64,000 nucleotides of DNA from Paracentrotus lividus (taxonomy: Eukaryota > Echinodermata > Echinoidea > Camarodonta > Echinidae): positions 242,954 through 306,953 of the forward strand of contig CALNVZ010003434.1 of NCBI GenBank assembly GCA_940671915.1, in the 5' to 3' direction. The stretch's first letter is position 1; each line of letters opens with the position of its first letter. A program made the position numbers and the translations under genes. The notes under the pieces were generated by a model that saw only the letters and a list, made by a program, of their open reading frames with translations, made no database searches and was not told where the DNA came from. Positions 46,065 to 64,000 of this stretch are shown here, one piece after another.

Positions 46065-46784
46065 TTAAACTAAAGGGAAAACATCGCCTCTCATCATAAA
46101 ACTTGAACATTTAATTGGCCTTTATAATTAAAGGTGTCTGCTTGTCATGGTATAATTAATCAAAAATAGAGATATTTTGTCACCATATTCAGGTATATTC
46201 ATATAATTCATACAATGCCTTCAAAAAGACTAGAATCATTTGACCCTGTGGCACAAACTACAACCCAAGTATTGCTGTTATGGCCATTTTCATACTTGAT
46301 CCATTGTCCGAAAAAGGCAAACCTTCAGTTTTGTGTATGATGTACAGGTCTTGCAGGGGAAATGGAACTGCGGCAATGGCCAAAAAGCCTACTTTGAAAC
46401 AAAACAAAGCTATAATGATGATTTATCTCCAGTATTTTGGTTCTGTGCACAAAAAAGGGCATTACTGCCCCTGAATATACATAACCATCGAGTCCTTACA
46501 AGTCTATGTTGAAACAAAGATGTTTAATACAGTAGGTTTATCTCCAGCTCATTATAAAAAGGGCATTACGGCCTTTAACAAATCATGGTAACGGTCTTTA
46601 TAGCAGAGTCAACATGTGAACCAATACAGAAATATGTTATTAAAAGGGTTATATTTCTCTAATGCATCTGTTCAGTGCAAAAAGGGCAGCACTATGACCA
46701 TAGCCTTGGTGTCCTTTATGCATTGAACATATGATTGCAGAAATAGTGATATAAATCTCTATATGAATAGGTTTTCATCTGGTT

Positions 46785-51945
<5,161 letters not shown>

Positions 51946-51950
<5 letters not shown>

Positions 51951-51957
51951 TTTGGAA
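51946..51957 (-). promoter_or_regulatory. YY1-like site over the NDUFS8 start codon
   Basis: The start context on the gene strand, ccaaaatggcgact, matches the YY1 core (aaaatggcg). YY1 sites at start codons are known in many housekeeping and respiratory genes. Binding itself is inference. Confidence 0.35.
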
Positions 51958-52196
51958 CTGTTATCGAAGCAAAACAGTTAGTTTCATTTCAGCCGTAAGC
52001 GTGGTAGGCGTAAAAATTAATTAATTATGTAAAAATACTGGATCGACTTTGTGCAAATCAACCAAATTTTTGTAGAAAATGGGTAATTTTGAGACTAAAG
52101 TCATGGAAATGGGAAAATTCAGTAGTCAACAGGTGATTTTTATCTTCTTTTTTTATTTTTCTTTCTTACATTTCCTTTGTTTAAAGACTAAGAAAA

Positions 52197-53190
52197 AGGG
52201 TACATGCAGGTAATATGGGCCAGCAGGTAATATGGGCCACCTGAAGCAAATCATGTCGTGACCGTCGACCGGTGTCCGGTGACCGGTGTGAGCACCATAA
52301 TGTTGTTCATATGAACTGTATACGAAAATATATTGTCGTGAGAGCATCTGATGCCGAAATTTCTCTGAGAAAATTGCTAAAAACCAACAAGGTAGGTAAA
52401 ACTTACGGCATTTTTTTACCCTGATGTAAAATTTGATATTTCACAGAATGTGATGGTGAAAGAGTGTTCGAGGGGGTAACCTCAATTGTTTTGTATATTT
52501 ATAGTAAGCTTATAGTTTCATTTTGATCATACTAGCGTGTAAAGGTCAATTTGTTTTAGTGAAGGGGTGCAATGTTGCATTGAATGCTTTCCTAACACAG
52601 CAACATTAGTGCAGGTAATATGGGACATCCAAAATGGCGGAAATGATTCTGGTACTTAGTATTGGGATGAGGCATCAATCTCTTTGCTACGATTTTTTGG
52701 GGTATGTTCACAGTATATAATTAATATAAAATTAATATAACTTATTGTAGGCCTTTATTGACTTGTATCATGAAAATAATATTTAAATAATATAAAAAAA
52801 AGAAATAATATACAAAATACATAACAATGAAATATATAGTCAAAAGATTTACTTGAATGTCTGTATAATTTCAAATTATATCTTAAAGTTAATGATTTTC
52901 AACATTTTAAGCAAATTCCAGACACGGTAGAGTCATTGTAGTTTTTAAAACATACATTAAATAGGCCTACATGTGCCCATATTACCTGCACATGCAGGTA
53001 ATATGGGCACTTTGGTAAATGACGTCAACATTTGAATATTGCAGACAGGGGGGTTGGTGTATATTCTTCACAATAAAAGTTAGAGCAGTAGTTATTGATT
53101 CATATAAACTAAGATTAGACTGTGTGTCATTTCGTAATTTTATGCAATTAGGCAAATGACTTAGGGGCCCATATAACCTGCATGTACCCT
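52197..53190. mobile_element. Unfamiliar 994-bp element with GCAGGTAATATGGG motifs
   Basis: Inverted ends: left agggtacatgcaggtaatat, right the inverse of agggtacatgcaggttatat. The motif gcaggtaatatggg occurs at about 52206, 52223, 52611 and 52994, and inverted at about 52976 and 53167. Two copies meet head to head at 52976-53007 around gcacatgc. No target duplication is clear. A 27-codon frame from 52311 ends at a good donor (aag|gtaggt, 52391). It could be a first coding exon of the element, but no downstream exon was found. Confidence 0.6.
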
Positions 53191-54029
53191 AGCAGAGTTG
53201 CCAGCTGGCAAATTTGGGGGGGGGGGGTGGGGGTAGTCACAGATTAAATATTCTAATCCTGTGCTGAGGGGCGTTGCTGGTTGAAATTCTTTTCTCAAAA
53301 AGCCCTCTCCTTGATTGCAATTAATTTTCTTATTTGCACATTGCCCATCTCTCATCCACGGTTTTATTTCATTCTTCTTCGTCCAAACACTTCTTACCTT
53401 ATGATTGAAGTAGTGGGGGTCAATTCGTTGTAGGGGGTTCCCTTCTTGTAAAAAATCTCACAAATTCTTTTTGTTTTCGCCTTTTTTTTTTTTAAAGAGA
53501 CGTCCACTGCAACGTACATGATGAAATTATAGTGGATGATTAGCTTAATGGACTAACTTAAGTATAATCCTTTCCAATCCATTTAGCCTATCAAAGTCAT
53601 TTTATTGAAAGTCATTGGAAATGCTTTAGGCCTACTTAGAATTGCTAATTATTTTTGGCACATCCAAACAACCCATCTCAAGGAGCAAGAAAGTGAATCA
53701 GTCACAATTTTGTGAGACATTTTAAGAACACTGGGGTTCAGTGAAGCATGACATTGGTGAACTGAGAGAGGTATAATTAGAATGTTAATGAGATGCAATT
53801 TCCAGTAATATAAACTTCTTAATCACCACTGTAATATTTTTGACATTATTGATGATCAAACATGGGTTTCCTCCCCCCCCCCCCCATACATAGGGCGCTG
53901 ATCCTGATGATACGCTACTTCCATACTGCTGCTACAATAGAAATAGCGCCATCTGTATTGACCGATTACAAGATTTTTGATCTGCATCGGACATACTAGC
54001 CCGGGATTTTAGCCCAAGTATATATATTT

Positions 54030-54098
54030 TTTGGCAGCCATTTCAAAAGTGTATAGGTTTTTTTTTGGGGGGGGGGGGGAGGGGGACACATCGTATAA
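54030..54098. mobile_element. Solo end of the long-TIR mariner-like family
   Basis: Ggcagccatttcaaaagtgt followed by a t/g-run and gacacatcgta resembles the right end of the 6918-8133 element (ggcaaccatttcaaaagtgt ... gacacacggta). Confidence 0.45.
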
Positions 54099-57000
54099 CA
54101 ATAGGCCTACTATTATAAATAACGTTTTTGTATCCATAGTGTTCAACTTTTCTTTGCTATTTTTTTTTAGTTTCATAAAACTCTATTTTATTATTATTAT
54201 TTTTTATTGTATCATGATAAATGTAAATGAGAGATACGAACGAAATGAAATGAAGAGACAGCACACTCACTACGGTTTATTCTAATAGAATATGAAGATT
54301 ATAATAATGTTCACAAAAAATAGAGAACTTATTTTAAATGTGATGAACTATTCCCCTCGCAAGTCGGAGATCGTGGGGAATGCGCGTTTTTCTTGAGCTC
54401 CATTGACTCATACACAATCTACAGTGAGGCTTACGCAAGGGTCGGCCTACTGCATGGGGATTAACATTCGGACAGCACGAACATGACGAAGTTTACCGAA
54501 TTCAGTCAGTCAATAGGGTCAGTAGCTTCGGATTAGTTTATAGACTCTCAACGGGTCTCTTCGTATTAATTCAAAGAGAGGACTTGTATAATACTCCATT
54601 TCAAAAACAAAACATAGGTTAGATTTACTTCGGACTTCTGGTTAGTTAGTCTAGCCATGAAGGATCAACCGGATTAGCTCCAGACGGGTTGGCGCTGAAG
54701 ATTACGCAACACGCCTCAGGCTCTGATTGGAATGTTATCATTTCACCCGAGATAAGGTGAATTCCCCATGTTTTATCAATTATACGTCCCTTTAAAAGGG
54801 GGATTCACTGATGGTCATTATTTTTAATTTTCTTGTTGTGACAAGTTTGCAATGCGGCTATGCATTGTGGCGTCATATCCTTTTTATCTAATATTGTTTT
54901 GTATATCATTATCACTCTCATTATACCCTATGAGTACTTTTCAAATTTCATCTAAGAAATTTCCCTTTTCAGCCCAAGTTATTTGACGTTAGAATCTCAA
55001 AGCATGTGTAGACAGACCTAAGCAACATCTGTCTCTTTTTGCTTTGTTTGTTTGTAAGGTCTGGAGTAGTCATTCAAAAGGTAGGGCCTATGAAGTTCAT
55101 ACTAAACGTTCAAATGAATTGTTGTGAGTTGTCTGGTAGTTCTTCAGTTGTTGTATTTATCAATAATTTTACAAAGTAACCGAACATTTTTGTATTCTTT
55201 ATCTACTTTGCAAGTATGAATCTTAATTTTGATCATCGTCCAAAGTAGTGGAACAGTGAGTTGAAAAATCGCGCAATCCTCTCAATTCCCTTTTTACAAA
55301 ACAAACCATTTGATTGAAGTAAAACCCGCCTTTTATGTAACGGTTCGTTGCCCTAATACCAAACAACAACAATATCATAAATCCCAGGAGGTCGAAAGTC
55401 CATGCCGTGCTGATATTTGGTTTCCTGCTAAAGCTGATTTGCATACAGACCAAAACAAACTCCAGGGAAATCTATTTTAGGCGACATATCGCTATGCGAT
55501 GTCTCATCGGGTGAGTTCATTACTTTAGTAGGGGTAAAAATACTTGTGCGTAATGAGCGTTGTGCATATTGGTTGCACGTGGAGGGAATTTTCCAAGCCC
55601 TGGCAATTATGGAGTAAAATTGAAAGTGTACGAATTATAAACGGAAGTGACTCTATATTAGTATTATATTCTTTTGAAACCGGAAATGGTATAGACTATC
55701 ATTTTATACAGTGCTGGGATATTATAATTGGCCACAAAACATTGTTCCCTTTCTCCTTTTTTTCTTGTAAGTCGAAACCAGCATCACCACTTTTCATCAC
55801 TGAGAGGCGACAAACCTTCTATGCCCTACTGTGCAATTTTCCTGTTTTAAGACCAGCACAGCCTGTGCTCTAACCAAACCCGTGGGAAATTATAGGACCT
55901 ATGAATTAGAATATTATTATACCAAGTCAGTCCGGAGCCCTCCATGACTTTCAATAAGCATGAACAAAAATGTAAACATTTTAGGGGGCACGTTCAGCCT
56001 CTTCCCCCATTTTATGCTATATGCCCGCCTTAAAAAAGACAACATTCAAACAAAACACGTCACCTGAGGCTCATACAATAATAATGCACAACGTTGGTGG
56101 AGGAGGGTGATGATCTTGTGATCTTTACATGCTTTCTACAAGCAATATCACGAGAAATTGATAGAACATTATTTCATACATAAGAATATTGATAAAAGCA
56201 AAAATTAAACCAATATAGGCTTAGTCATGTAAATAAATAAATAAATAAAATACTTGAAAGCATACGATGACCTAGGTCCATCAATGGTATATAGCAGAAA
56301 GCATGTGAAATTTTCCAAAAATACTGTGGCCCTAGAAATTTACTGCCTTTTTATATTGCACTAGCAATAAACAAAGTCTACCAGAAACAAGAACAAAGAA
56401 GTTGAACTTTCATTAAGGTTATCACTAGTTCACATAATGGCACAACCATAGCTATGATAGAAAATTAAACTTTGTAACAAAGACATTCCTTTAGTATAAT
56501 TTTACCCCCCCCCCGCATCGTTTCCCTTTTCTGTGTTTCTTTGTTAGGAATATTTAGTCTTGCTCGTCCGCTTCATGAACACCCCTAATTTAAAATGAAG
56601 TTGGCCATTAATGACCGCACAACAAGTGCCTATGCAATCCCTATCGATGATACGACGAACACAGTATACATATACATGCGGGAATTCTCGCTCGAATTGC
56701 GAACTCGGCACGCGCGCTTTCGGATCAAAACATTGGAAGCCATTCAATGCAATTTTTGCGGGACTTGGAATCTGGATTTGGTCTAATATTTTACCATTCT
56801 GCTCAACCTTTCAGCTAAGAAGTAATTGGCGTAGACCCCTTGTTCTCGTGCTCTTCGGAATTCCTCGTTTTTTTTTATCTCTTGGTTATTTTTCTTCGGA
56901 GCAAACATCATTGTAAGTTGAATTTCATATCTCTACCAGCTGTGTGACTGTTGATGTGTTGTGTTTCAATATGGTTTACAGTGCAATGCAAGGTATTATC

Positions 57001-57706
57001 AGAAACTAGTATCTCTCTGTTGTCGACCAGCCATGCTGCTGACTGCATGCGACATCATGATGCTTTGCATTTGTCCTCCACAATGAGACCATCATTCTGT
57101 TTCTTAAAGCCCCCTTATATATGAAACGGTTGTATGATATTCTGTCTTTTTTATTGTGTTTTCTTTGCATGTTGTGCTGAAATGAGTTAAAATAAATTGG
57201 GGTAAAAATAGGCTGAAACAACTTGGTTATTTTAAACGAGATTTTTTTTTTTCCATCTAAGCTGGTTTTATTTTTCAAAATGATGTATTATATCTTGAAA
57301 GTATCATAATTATAATCCTTTCAAATTATCATGATTTTTCAAACAATATTTGTTTTAGATAAGTACTATCATTCACATTGTAAATTGAACATTTTCAGCC
57401 TGCGAGCTGCTTGTTTGATGTGTTTTTAATAAATAAACCAGTTCTATCTATAAGTTTTATCTATCTTATTCTTCCATTGATTTTCTCTTTAAATATTGCA
57501 AGGAAGAGAACTATATATCTAACTTTGAATAATTATGAAATAATATATTATTGTTGGTTGTTGAAATGTTATACTAGTGCAGCTGCTGCTGATAATGATT
57601 TATCCTTAAACGAATAATTGAATAAATCTCTTCTATTTTGATGTGGGATATAAAACTGCATTTTTTTATAGGTACTGTGCTGCTGGCATGACTGGACTGT
57701 TATCTA

Positions 57707-57905
57707 AAGGGCCTGTCCCACAGGCGGTGATCGTTGTGGCGACAACCTGATAATTTCATAATTATAAGGAGTTAATCTTTAAAAAGGCGATTATAAACCT
57801 ACATGCGACTCTATCTAAGCTAGGCAACAACGACTTGCTACCACACTCAAACAGCAAGATCGCCAGTTGTCACAGCAACGATCGCCTCCATTGGGACAGC
57901 CCCTT
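57707..57905. mobile_element. Palindromic MITE with AGGGGCTGTCCCA-type ends
   Basis: The left agggcctgtcccacaggcgg pairs with the right ttgggacagcccct before TTAA. Arms share gatcgttgtggcgacaac and its inverse. Confidence 0.7.
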
Positions 57906-60900
57906 TAACCCAATTAGCAAGGTTTTTTGTTTTAAATAAAAAATGACATTGATTTATTTTAATCGTATTATGGGATTTTCTGTTTGAGATAGATTTGAAT
58001 GGATTGATCGATGTAAATTATCTGTGACTGTAGTTCCAATTTGCCTTTTTTTAAAGTCTCAAATCTTATAACAAATACTTAGAAGTAAATTGTCATCAAC
58101 ACTTTCCCCCTGATGTAGACTGACCTGTTCTTGCTGCATCTTTAAATAATGAAAACAGGTGCTTTTTTTCCAGCCTTGTTTTCTCGAATTCGAGTAGGCC
58201 TACACAACGATAAAAATGCACATATCCTTACAGTGTTGTTGCCTATATGGCACCAGTTCTATCTATAGTTTCCCCTGATTTTGACCACACTTCCCTTCCA
58301 TGCCAAACGAAAAAAAAAACTCAAATGAAGATGAAATTGAATTTAATTAGTTTAAAAAATTAGTTTATTTTCTTGAACCTGAGGTTTAATATTTGACATT
58401 TTATTGTTATACTTTACACATTTATCGATAGTTAAAAAGAAAAACATCCAAAATGGGACATAATAGTGACTGTTTTTGAAAACAAGTCTATATCAATCAC
58501 CCACCCCTTCTTACTAATAAATGATTTAAAATTTATGCGGGGTTCACATCACATTAGCTATGAAGCAATATAATTGACTACATTAAACTTTACATCCTGG
58601 TGCATCTATTTTTTTCTAAACAAATATTTTTGTCAGAAGTTCCAAGAATTGTGTTTGCATAGCCCCGTGAGTTGTTTGCGTTCTAGTGTCCACTTCGATA
58701 AACACTTACCATTTAATAGTCAAGGATTGTTTATCATGCTCAATCCTATTGCTTTCGAAGTACTCAATAAGTCTGCGGATACCAGGAATCTATTTTTTTT
58801 TCTTTTTTTTTTCAAATATTACCAATTGTCCCTTGCAAGCATAGTTTATACATTTAAAAGAGGAATTAAGTCCATACTGAAAAATTAATAGGAAATTTTT
58901 TTTTCTTCATATGTTTATGTGATAAATGTAGGAAGTTGAAAAATGAAGTTCCATAATTCATTGTCAATGTAAGCCTGTGGATAATAGGCCTACATGTACT
59001 CATATGAAACTGCAAGCATAGTTTCATACGTAAAAAGGGAGTGTTACTATTAGGAGGAAAAAAAGAAAAGTAGAAAACAATTGGAAAACAAGATCTTAAA
59101 ACTATAAAAATCTGACCTGTAGAATATATTATTTTGCACATTATTGAACTAAACAGAATTTGTGTTTGAGAAAAATCTCCTAAACATAGGATAAACGAAT
59201 ACATGTACAATGTACATTACTATTCAAATCGTTTATCTTTTGCAAACAATACATACTGAGATCGGTGCAATTTACTCCCTACTCCCTAGAATAAGGTAAC
59301 CGTGATCTAGATATGATGTACACATGTATCTCAAAGTCTGCAGTGATTTAATCTGTTCTAGATAGACATGTGTCCTTACAGCACGTGGCTGTGTTCTAAC
59401 AAGTAGATTTTTGTTGTTATCCATCAATTAATAGCCTGAGGAAGTAGTATGTTAGTCACGTTTCAAGCGTCTCTAAATGAGACAAAGGAGCTGTAAGTTC
59501 TGTAATTGCTTTGGGTTTGCGTTATTGTTTGAAAGATTTACAGTTTAGGGACTATGGCCGGTATTCTCAAAGGGTGACTATAGTTAGCAGGACCAAGTAC
59601 TAAATATGTATTTTATCTCACTCTGCCTGGCTATTGTTGTAGACAATGGCAAGGCCTACTTAATATGTATTGTTGGCCTGATATAAGTTACAATTTCTAG
59701 AATAACCTCCGTAGTAAGCATTTTAAAATAAATCTCTGAAAATAGTAAAGAAATGAAGTACTAGGCTGTATCTAGTTATAACATAGTTGTTAGGTCTGAA
59801 CTTGATCAATTTCCTTACAAAAGCAAAATAAAATCTACACTGTACATTTGTTGGCTTTGAACAGACTTCATCACTTTTGTGAAATGAAGCCCATGATATA
59901 AATTTCTTGTTGGTTTCTCTGTTGAAATCAGACGAAGGAGGCTACATTTGTAGTGAGCTGATCAATTTATAAACCTCCATGCAGTAGGTAGGATTACATA
60001 CTGTCATTTATCAGCATTGGACTATTGAGAAGCATTAGCCATGAAATTTACATATTAATTGCAACTCTTTTTAAACCATATTTTATTCTTGAATAAAAAT
60101 GTAATCTGCAGAGGATTAAGATTAGGCTTTAGCCCAATTTAATTAGCCTATATTCACTATGCATGGTGCAGTTAATAATGCACATTTCCATGTTATCAAA
60201 CTAAACATATGGAACACAATATCATGTGGCCGCAGATACGTTTGCAATGTTGTGCTCTTCTAGATAGAGAGGGAGAGGTAGAAAAAAAAATGAGGAATGA
60301 AAATTGAGTTCAATTCAATTTATTCCTGGATCACCTGTCCCCCAGCTCCCTTCCCTCTCTCTCCCTCCTGCTAGGCCTCTGCATATTTTCCATATTTTTG
60401 GTCCTGAAAGATTGGCATAGTTTATGTCAAATATGCTGCATACCTTCATCAGTCTCAAGACACTCTGTAGGCCTACATGTAGTATGTACATGTATGGTCA
60501 TTGACCAGGCAAACTCCCCTCTGGCTATGAACGATATTGATGACTTTTTCCCCCTTTATCAAATTTATTGCATTTTTTTTCAAAAATCCAATTTTCCACC
60601 TTGTACTCATACACTTATACTGTACATGTATGCAGTTTTGTAAAGTCGTAATATATGCATTATTACAAAAGTGCATTATACAATGTATTTTCTTTAAGGA
60701 ATGTGCAATTTCAAAAATATTTGAACACATGGTGAAACTGACCAGAAATATATACATTAATATGAAAAGAAAAACTGATTATATATTCAGATAGTGGGCC
60801 TGTTCTGTTGCCAGTCTGTTACATTGTATGAGTTAATGTACCATTAAGTACATGTACGTGTATGTAAATGTATTTGGAGTTCAATACTGCTGGCTAAACA

Positions 60901-61979
60901 TGGAGCAGTGGGCTATAAATCATTTAACCCTCGAGGATTGCGAAGCACTCTAACCCTTTCAATGGCCTTACAGCAATGTGAGAATAAATTACAGAAGGAC
61001 ATCCTTGTCCCATCAATATAGACGTCAAGGACACGGAGGTGTTACATTATAATGCAGAGAGGTAATAATTTGCATGCACATATACCCACATCCATGTCTG
61101 TTCCATAGTAGTGCACGGTCTAAAGCAAGAGTCCAGCTGCCGGCGAATAAGCGGACTAATAACTCCTGTGATCAATTTGACTATTATGATATTTTCTTAA
61201 AATTTCATCTTAAATCATTTATGGATCATGAATATGTCATTTTAAAATTATATTTATTTGTAAATGAAACAATATGAGAACATATCTTATCCAACTAATT
61301 TATTACATTTTTTTTTTTTTTGGGGGGGGGGGGCTTCATGTAGGCCTAGACCCTTCAACACAAATTGAGCTTTAAGAGTTCAGTAGGAGAATAAACACCA
61401 ATGAACATGGATTTAATGCACTTGATATTGCTATCCAAATAGTTAGGTTTGGGGAAAAAACAAAGAAAACACAAATTGAAAAGGTTAGCCATATAGTTGT
61501 TTGTAGAGCCATACCTATACCACAAACAACATCTATAGACACTTGTTATTGTGGAGAACTAGAGTAGGATTCAAATTGTAGACAGATTGGATTCAGAAAG
61601 GTTGAAGTTGATTGCAATTATGCAGATGCATTTTGGACTAGTCTGTCTCCATGGTAACCTCATTGTACTCCTATCTGTGATTGTAGCATACATGTCTTTG
61701 TCTGCATAATTAGCAGACAGTAGATGCACTGGGGATCTAATTATACAGACCTTCCATTGCTCGATGTACATTGTGTTCATGGCAACTGGTTGTCTGTGTG
61801 GGCATTGTATTCAATGACCTTGCCTGATCTTTTCCAAAAGTGTCTGGCTGGTTGAATTATTCAGCAAAGAAAAAAATATATATTATTCATGGTTAATAGT
61901 CAAAACATGTTTTACGTTTTAGGACGATTAAATTTACGTAGTTGGATTTCATATATGCAAGTGTGACTGGTATTAATGT

Positions 61980-62133
61980 GTATCAGGACAACTACCCCCT
62001 GGACAATTAAATGTACCCACAGGACAATTACCCCAGAAATTGGGGTCGGGTTAGGTGTAGAGTTAGGGGTAGATTTTCAATGGGGGGTAGTTATCTGGGG
62101 TAATTGTCCAGGGGGTAGTTATCCGAGAACCCT
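61980..62133. mobile_element. Small MITE with ACTACCCCCTGGACAATTA arms
   Basis: The left ggacaactaccccctggaca pairs with the right tgtccagggggtagttatcc. Extra inverted words (aattaccccag / ctggggtaatt) lie inside. About 154 bp. Confidence 0.7.
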
Positions 62134-63762
62134 TTTGATATAAATCAGAATTTAATGAAAAACGTAATGTAGCTGACGTTTACACACTGATAGGTTAGTA
62201 AAAGAAAGACAGTCTCCATCCTGTGAAAGTGAAAATATTTGAGCAGTGGCAGCTTCTTTTTTTTTTTTTATCCCTCCTGAAAATGGAAAACCTAAAAAAT
62301 ATCTGCTGTTTCATTATTCCCACTCAATCTGCAATAAAATGAATTGGTGTAAGTTCTACAGGTACAAAAGAAATGTGACTATTTTTATTGCTAAATGAAG
62401 CCCATTTGATTGATTCAGTTTTTGTTTTATTTTTTTTACCTGGCTGCTATCAACAGGAGAAAAAAAGAATTATAAAAAAAAAAGCAGTATGTTTTTGTGA
62501 ATCAATAACAATTTATGTGGGTTGTTTTCATGACTTTAGGCAATTTTCTTGTATGATGAAATGTGTAGGTGGCATCATTGGCACAAAGAAATATGAATTA
62601 TTGTGGGGACAAGATTATTCCAGTCTCTTTTGTATTCATCAATAACAACCAGTTACAGTTTAGTATGCGTGGGCAAGTTTTCATTAGTTCTAGCAATTTA
62701 GGTGAATTCGTGACAGATTCATGCATGGCATCACTGGTATATTTTGTATGTTAACATGTTACAGTAGAAAGTATTCACGTGCCGTGCCATGCCGTTGCGT
62801 AAACTCATCCATTATTTATGATCACGTTTTGGAATGGTAAATGGACGTCCGTCAAAATAACTTGAGATAAGTCGATGCTGTGATATTAGTATGCAAGATG
62901 TCTTCTAGGAATATTGCCCCCTTGAATTACACAGGTCTACACTTGTTGAGTGTAGGCTTCCAAACTTCATTTTGGCTGTTTGGTTTGGCTTTTACTGAAG
63001 TAAAAATCAATCATATACAAATATTAATGCCTGAGATTTAGAGGGAATGAACTCCTCTAGGGACATTTTTTATTGGGAGAATGCAGAAAAATCTGAGAAT
63101 GCATTTTGCAAAGGTTTCAGCAAAATCGGACAAAGAATGGGCTGAAGACCTAATTTCTTTGTAATTTCAAAGTTTTGATCACTAATGATATGAAGATGCT
63201 CCATATCATGTTTTATCACAAACAATGCTCTCATATATTTTGTACGGATTATATTACTTCATCTCATTTCTCAATTCGAATGGTAGGGTAGAACACATCT
63301 CTTTATTTAATAACAATAGTAATGAGAGAATCAATTATCATGGCCTTACATGAGCCATTAGGTTAAGTTGACTTGAAGACTAGTGCTATTATCTAATTTT
63401 ATTTATACCTTCAAAATCATTATAATCTGCATGATTACTAAAATGGCATGTGTTTTTTATAACATCAAGGAAAATATGATCATGGAGCAATTTGCTATTT
63501 AAAGCAATGCCATCATTTTCATCAATTGTCTGGTAAAACTCACAAGATACCTTGATCAATGATGAGATAGCCAATTATAAATTAAACAGTAAACAAATAC
63601 AGGTAAACTATATGAATATATTTCTGGTTATCAAAACACAGAAAATGTTTATAAATCCTTGCTGTAGAGAATAGAAATTATTAAAATTATTTTTTTTTCT
63701 TTTAACATGCATCCCTATTGGTCACAACCCTTTCCCTCCTCTGTCTCTGTTTATCTGTCTCT

Positions 63763-63943
63763 TTCCCTCTCTCTCTCTCTTTGTTTTTTTTTCTTCCATC
63801 CATCTTACATTTTGTATCTCTTCATCAATATCTCTTTTCCATTACCCCCCCCCCCTTTCTTGCGCACTCTTAACTCCCATCTATCTCGATAATGGACATC
63901 CATCTCTCTCCCCGTTCTATGTCCTCAATTTAAATGTATCTTT

Positions 63944-63979
<36 letters not shown>
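63763..63979 (+). repeat. Pyrimidine-rich (TC)n stretches
   Basis: Two ct-repeat runs (about 63765-63781 and 63950-63975) lie in a c/t-rich context to the window edge. Short SLSL-type frames here are artefacts. Confidence 0.8.
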
Positions 63980-63981
<2 letters not shown>

Positions 63982-64000
63982 CCCCTCTCCACCTTTACCT

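Larger units (their letters stand above)
41657..46784. other. Convergent 3' region between RANBP1 and NDUFS8
   Basis: The two stop codons face each other across 5.1 kb. Several plus-strand aataaa sites (for example near 43331, 43555, 45391) could end RANBP1; none can be chosen from sequence. The rest is AT-rich with two small elements. Confidence 0.55.
53191..64000. other. No supportable gene to the right edge
   Basis: About 10.8 kb of AT-rich DNA. Frames of up to 114 codons occur, but none has recognisable homology, splice-linked neighbours or conserved motifs. It could be intergenic or part of a very large intron of a gene outside the window. Contents seen are three small elements and simple repeats. 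Confidence 0.55.

Noticed and set aside
56544-56916. Overlapping frames of 63-101 codons on both strands
   Set aside because: The region looks less AT-rich, but no frame resembles a known family and no exon chain could be built.

Overview
The window is about 64 kb of AT-rich, intron-rich animal DNA. Short exons, GT-AG introns of 0.3-6 kb, tRNA-derived SINEs and dozens of small inverted-repeat (MITE-type) elements suggest a marine invertebrate deuterostome, most likely a sea urchin. That placement is inference from repeat style and protein similarity. No long virus-like or LINE open reading frame was seen.

Four host genes can be assembled exon by exon. (1) A SEC14-like lipid-binding protein gene on the minus strand (exons 1-3 at 4127-259), which runs off the left edge. 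(2) Its diverged paralogue on the plus strand (12 exons, 4737-18561: CRAL-TRIO plus GOLD domains, acidic tail). The two lie head to head with start codons 609 bases apart. (3) RANBP1 on the plus strand (7 exons, 28328-41656), the Ran-GTP binding co-activator of RanGAP. (4) NDUFS8, the 23-kDa 2x[4Fe-4S] subunit of mitochondrial complex I, on the minus strand (6 exons, 51950-46785). It converges on RANBP1. From 52 kb to the right edge no gene could be supported.

The most unusual content lies inside these genes. Three near-identical copies of a C/D box snoRNA sit in introns 1, 3 and 4 of RANBP1, with a 13-nt antisense match to the CCCGAAAGATGGT segment of 28S rRNA. In the SEC14L pair, tandem amplification has hit exon-intron junctions: a 34-bp minisatellite repeats the exon 10 splice donor 13 more times, an older degenerate satellite in the minus-strand gene is built from that gene's own exon 2 donor junction, and exon 8 of the plus gene is preceded by three decaying copies of itself. 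Exons 3 and 4 of the plus gene also lack four single bases, all in homopolymers, which points either to consensus error or to early decay.

The rest is introns and intergenic DNA packed with non-autonomous DNA elements: TA-flanked mariner/Tc1-like, TTAA-flanked Kolobok/piggyBac-like, an 8-bp-TSD hAT-like element, a Helentron-like element, and an unfamiliar 994-bp element carrying GCAGGTAATATGGG motifs. There is also a 2-kb purine-rich strand and several microsatellites.
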